Assembly: GCA_019247755.1 (NCBI GenBank)
Contig: JAFBAM010000329.1
Coordinates: forward strand, 1-7,153
DNA: 7,153 nucleotides
Source of the DNA: Sphingomonas sp.
GTDB taxonomy: Bacteria; Pseudomonadota; Alphaproteobacteria; Sphingomonadales; Sphingomonadaceae
Direction of reading: 5' to 3'
Shown: one piece after another, positions 5,679 through 7,153 of the stretch
How positions within the stretch are numbered: the stretch's first letter is position 1
How the letters are laid out: every line of letters starts with the position of its first letter
The notes under the pieces: generated by a model
Database searches by the model: none
What the model saw: the letters and a program-made list of their open reading frames with translations, nothing else
What the model was told of the DNA's origin: nothing
Made by a program: the position numbers and the translations under genes

Positions 5679-6850
5679 CAGCTCGAATAACGAATGCGGA
5701 CGCGCGAGGCTGCAGCCTTGGCGCGTTGCACCGCGTCTTCAACATTCTCGTCGCGTGCAAGGGCAACGCCCATCCGCCGGTTCTTGAGCGTCTTCGGCTT
5801 CGCAAAGATGCGGAGGTCGACCGGGTGCCGCGGTGAGCCGAGCGCAAGCGCTTCGGCAAGGCCCTCGTAGGCGACGGTGTCGCTCTCCTCGTCGGCGAGG
5901 ATCACGGCTGAGGCCGACGGGCCGACCAGCTCGATCGAGGGGATCGGCAGTTCGAGGATCGCGCGGAGGTGCAGCTCGAACTCGTTCGGAAACTGGCTGA
6001 GCAGGGTGACCATGCCGGTATCGTGCGGGCGGGGCGAAAGCTCGGAGAAGATCGCCTGGTCGCCACGGACGAAGAATTCGACCCCGAAAATCCCGTAACC
6101 GCCCAGCGCCTCGACTACCTTGCGGGCCTGGTACCGAGCCGACTGAAGCGCCTCGAGCGGAATGCCGGCCGGCTGCCAGCTCTCGCGATAGTCGCCTTTC
6201 TCCTGCCGGTGGCCGACCGGGGCGCAGAAGAGCACGCCGTCCCGTGTTGCGACGGTGAGGAGCGTGATCTCGCTATCGAACGCGATGAACTCCTCGACGA
6301 TCACCCGCGGCCGGTCTCCGCGCATGTTGGCGACGGCATAATCCCAGGCGGCGCCAACCTCCTCGGTTTTCTTGACCGTTGTCTGGCCCTTGCCGGAACT
6401 CGACATGACGGGCTTGATCACGCACGGGACGCCCAGTTCGGCTGCGGCTGAGATGGCTTCGTCGCGGCTTTCAGCGAAACGGTAGTGCGAGGTGACGAGG
6501 CCGAGCTCATTGGCGGCGAAGTCGCGGATGCCGTCCCGGTTCATGGTCAGCTGCACGGCCTTGGCCGACGGCGCGACCTTCCAGCCTTCGGACTCGAGCG
6601 CGGCGAGGGTCGCGGTGTCGATGGCCTCGATCTCCGGCACGATGACGTCCGGCTTGTGCCTCTCGACCGCAGTCCGAAGGGCCTTGCCATCGAGCATGGG
6701 GAAGACTTCGAATGCATCGGCGACCTGCATCGCCGGCGCATTCTCATAGCGATCGCAGGCGATGACGCGGCAGCCAAGCCGCTTGGCGGCAATCGCAAAT
6801 TCGCGGCCGAGCTCGCCCGAGCCCAACAGCATCAAGGTGGCGACGTACAT
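5678..6850 (-). CDS. purT: Formate-dependent phosphoribosylglycinamide formyltransferase (GAR transformylase 2)
   Basis: PurT makes formyl-GAR from GAR, formate and ATP, the third step of purine synthesis. It goes through formyl phosphate and needs no formyl-tetrahydrofolate, unlike PurN. The 390 residues match the family length (392 in E. coli) and are strongly conserved along their whole length. Diagnostic segments are GSGELG at 10-15, VPEIEAI at 71-77, the ATP-grasp block KPVMSSSGKGQT at 146-157, EITLL at 194-198, APVGHRQEKGDYRESWQP at 210-227, and SPRPHDTGMVTL at 272-283. All look intact. The start is the ATG at 6850. No good ribosome binding site precedes it, and Met7 is an alternative, but this start leaves five residues before the first beta strand, as expected. 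The gene is divergent from the PPIase gene across 60 bp and is followed by the lipoprotein gene, probably as one operon. Confidence 0.96.
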   Translation of the reverse strand: MYVATLMLLGSGELGREFAIAAKRLGCRVIACDRYENAPAMQVADAFEVFPMLDGKALRTAVERHKPDVIVPEIEAIDTATLAALESEGWKVAPSAKAVQLTMNRDGIRDFAANELGLVTSHYRFAESRDEAISAAAELGVPCVIKPVMSSSGKGQTTVKKTEEVGAAWDYAVANMRGDRPRVIVEEFIAFDSEITLLTVATRDGVLFCAPVGHRQEKGDYRESWQPAGIPLEALQSARYQARKVVEALGGYGIFGVEFFVRGDQAIFSELSPRPHDTGMVTLLSQFPNEFELHLRAILELPIPSIELVGPSASAVILADEESDTVAYEGLAEALALGSPRHPVDLRIFAKPKTLKNRRMGVALARDENVEDAVQRAKAAASRVRIRYSS

Positions 6851-6910
6851 GAAGCGCGGATAGCGGCGGCACGAATGCTCGGCTAGACCATCGTCAAAGG
6901 GGGAGATTCC

Positions 6911-7153
6911 ATGCGTTCGATTCTGCTCGTTACCGCTGCCGCTCTGATGGTCGGAGCGGCACCCCCAAAGCTGCTCACGCCCAACGACATCGTCGCGCAG
7001 TCACCGGCCAGTGCATGGAGAGCGATCCCGGCCGACGATCTGATGGTCATGGACCTGGCCAATGGCGGCCGCGTCGTCGTCCAGCTCGCGCCGGCCTTCG
7101 CGCCGGTGCACGTCGCCAACATCAAGGCGATGGCGCGGGGCAAGTATTGGGAC
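6911..7153 (+). CDS. Secreted cyclophilin-type peptidyl-prolyl isomerase, 3' end outside the window
   Basis: The first 81 codons of a gene that runs off the window. The N terminus MRSILLVTAAALMVGAAPP is a Sec signal peptide with probable cleavage around residues 15-17, so the product should act in the periplasm on protein folding. The segment from about residue 45, DLMVMDLANGGRVVVQLAP followed by AFAPVHVANIKAMARGKYWD, matches the first beta strands and helix of bacterial cyclophilins, where the pattern is G-x-V-x-I-x-L-x-P-x-x-A-P-x-x-V-x-N. The catalytic Arg and the hydrophobic pocket lie further on and cannot be checked here. The start is an ATG with a strong AAAGGGGGAG ribosome binding site five bases upstream. 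The 60-bp gap it shares with purT contains no promoter I can identify with confidence. Confidence 0.85.
   Translation, partial: MRSILLVTAAALMVGAAPPKLLTPNDIVAQSPASAWRAIPADDLMVMDLANGGRVVVQLAPAFAPVHVANIKAMARGKYWD

Noticed and set aside
5969..6451. A 160-codon plus-strand frame opposite purT
   Set aside because: purT is conserved throughout this stretch on the minus strand; the frame has no recognisable motif and no ribosome binding site of note.
6851..6910. CTAGAC at 6882-6887 as a -10 element for the PPIase gene
   Set aside because: No recognisable -35 lies 16-18 bp upstream, so the match is too weak to annotate.
6883..7143. An 86-codon minus-strand frame opposite the peptidyl-prolyl isomerase
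   Set aside because: The plus strand has a strong ribosome binding site, a signal peptide and cyclophilin residues; the reverse frame has none of these.

Overview
This is a GC-rich, densely packed stretch of bacterial chromosome. It most likely comes from an alphaproteobacterium of the Sphingomonadales. The support is a 41-residue cysteine-poor bL36, a PurT and a secreted cyclophilin that read like sphingomonad versions, a CTTGAC-N17-CTA promoter, and a clan AA aspartic protease with an N-terminal membrane anchor. The lineage call rests on remembered family resemblance and was not searched.

Layout from left to right. (1) The 3' three-quarters of a UDP-glucose 4-epimerase gene (galE, +) meets a small lipoprotein gene (-) head-on, and one CTAG tetranucleotide provides both stop codons. 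(2) Divergent from that lipoprotein, across about 110 bp, is a membrane-anchored retropepsin-like protease (+). It converges with 5 bp to spare on a membrane protein with a potassium-channel-like pore (-) whose filter reads TVGPG instead of TVGYG. (3) A 157-bp gap holds a good promoter for rpmJ (bL36, +), a 41-codon gene that is easily missed. It is followed after 26 bp by a complete ABC exporter half-transporter (TMD+NBD, +) with a TTG start. (4) A 98-residue secreted protein (+) converges with 3 bp to spare on a cysteine-rich lipoprotein (-). That lipoprotein is the downstream partner of purT (-), the formate-dependent GAR transformylase. (5) Divergent from purT across 60 bp is the 5' part of a secreted cyclophilin-type peptidyl-prolyl isomerase (+), cut by the window edge.

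The genes with known functions do housekeeping work: nucleotide-sugar metabolism, purine synthesis, the ribosome and periplasmic protein folding. They are interleaved with cell-envelope proteins: two lipoproteins, one small exported protein, an anchored protease, a channel-like protein and an ABC exporter. They do not form one evident pathway. Apart from rpmJ-ABC and purT-lipoprotein, neighbours are convergent or divergent.

I see no rRNA, tRNA, CRISPR array, insertion sequence, phage gene or integration scar. No gap between genes exceeds 300 bp. I found no convincing new multi-gene system. The most notable points are the altered pore signature, the uncertain start of the ABC transporter inside a possible hairpin, and three convergent gene pairs with almost no intergenic space.
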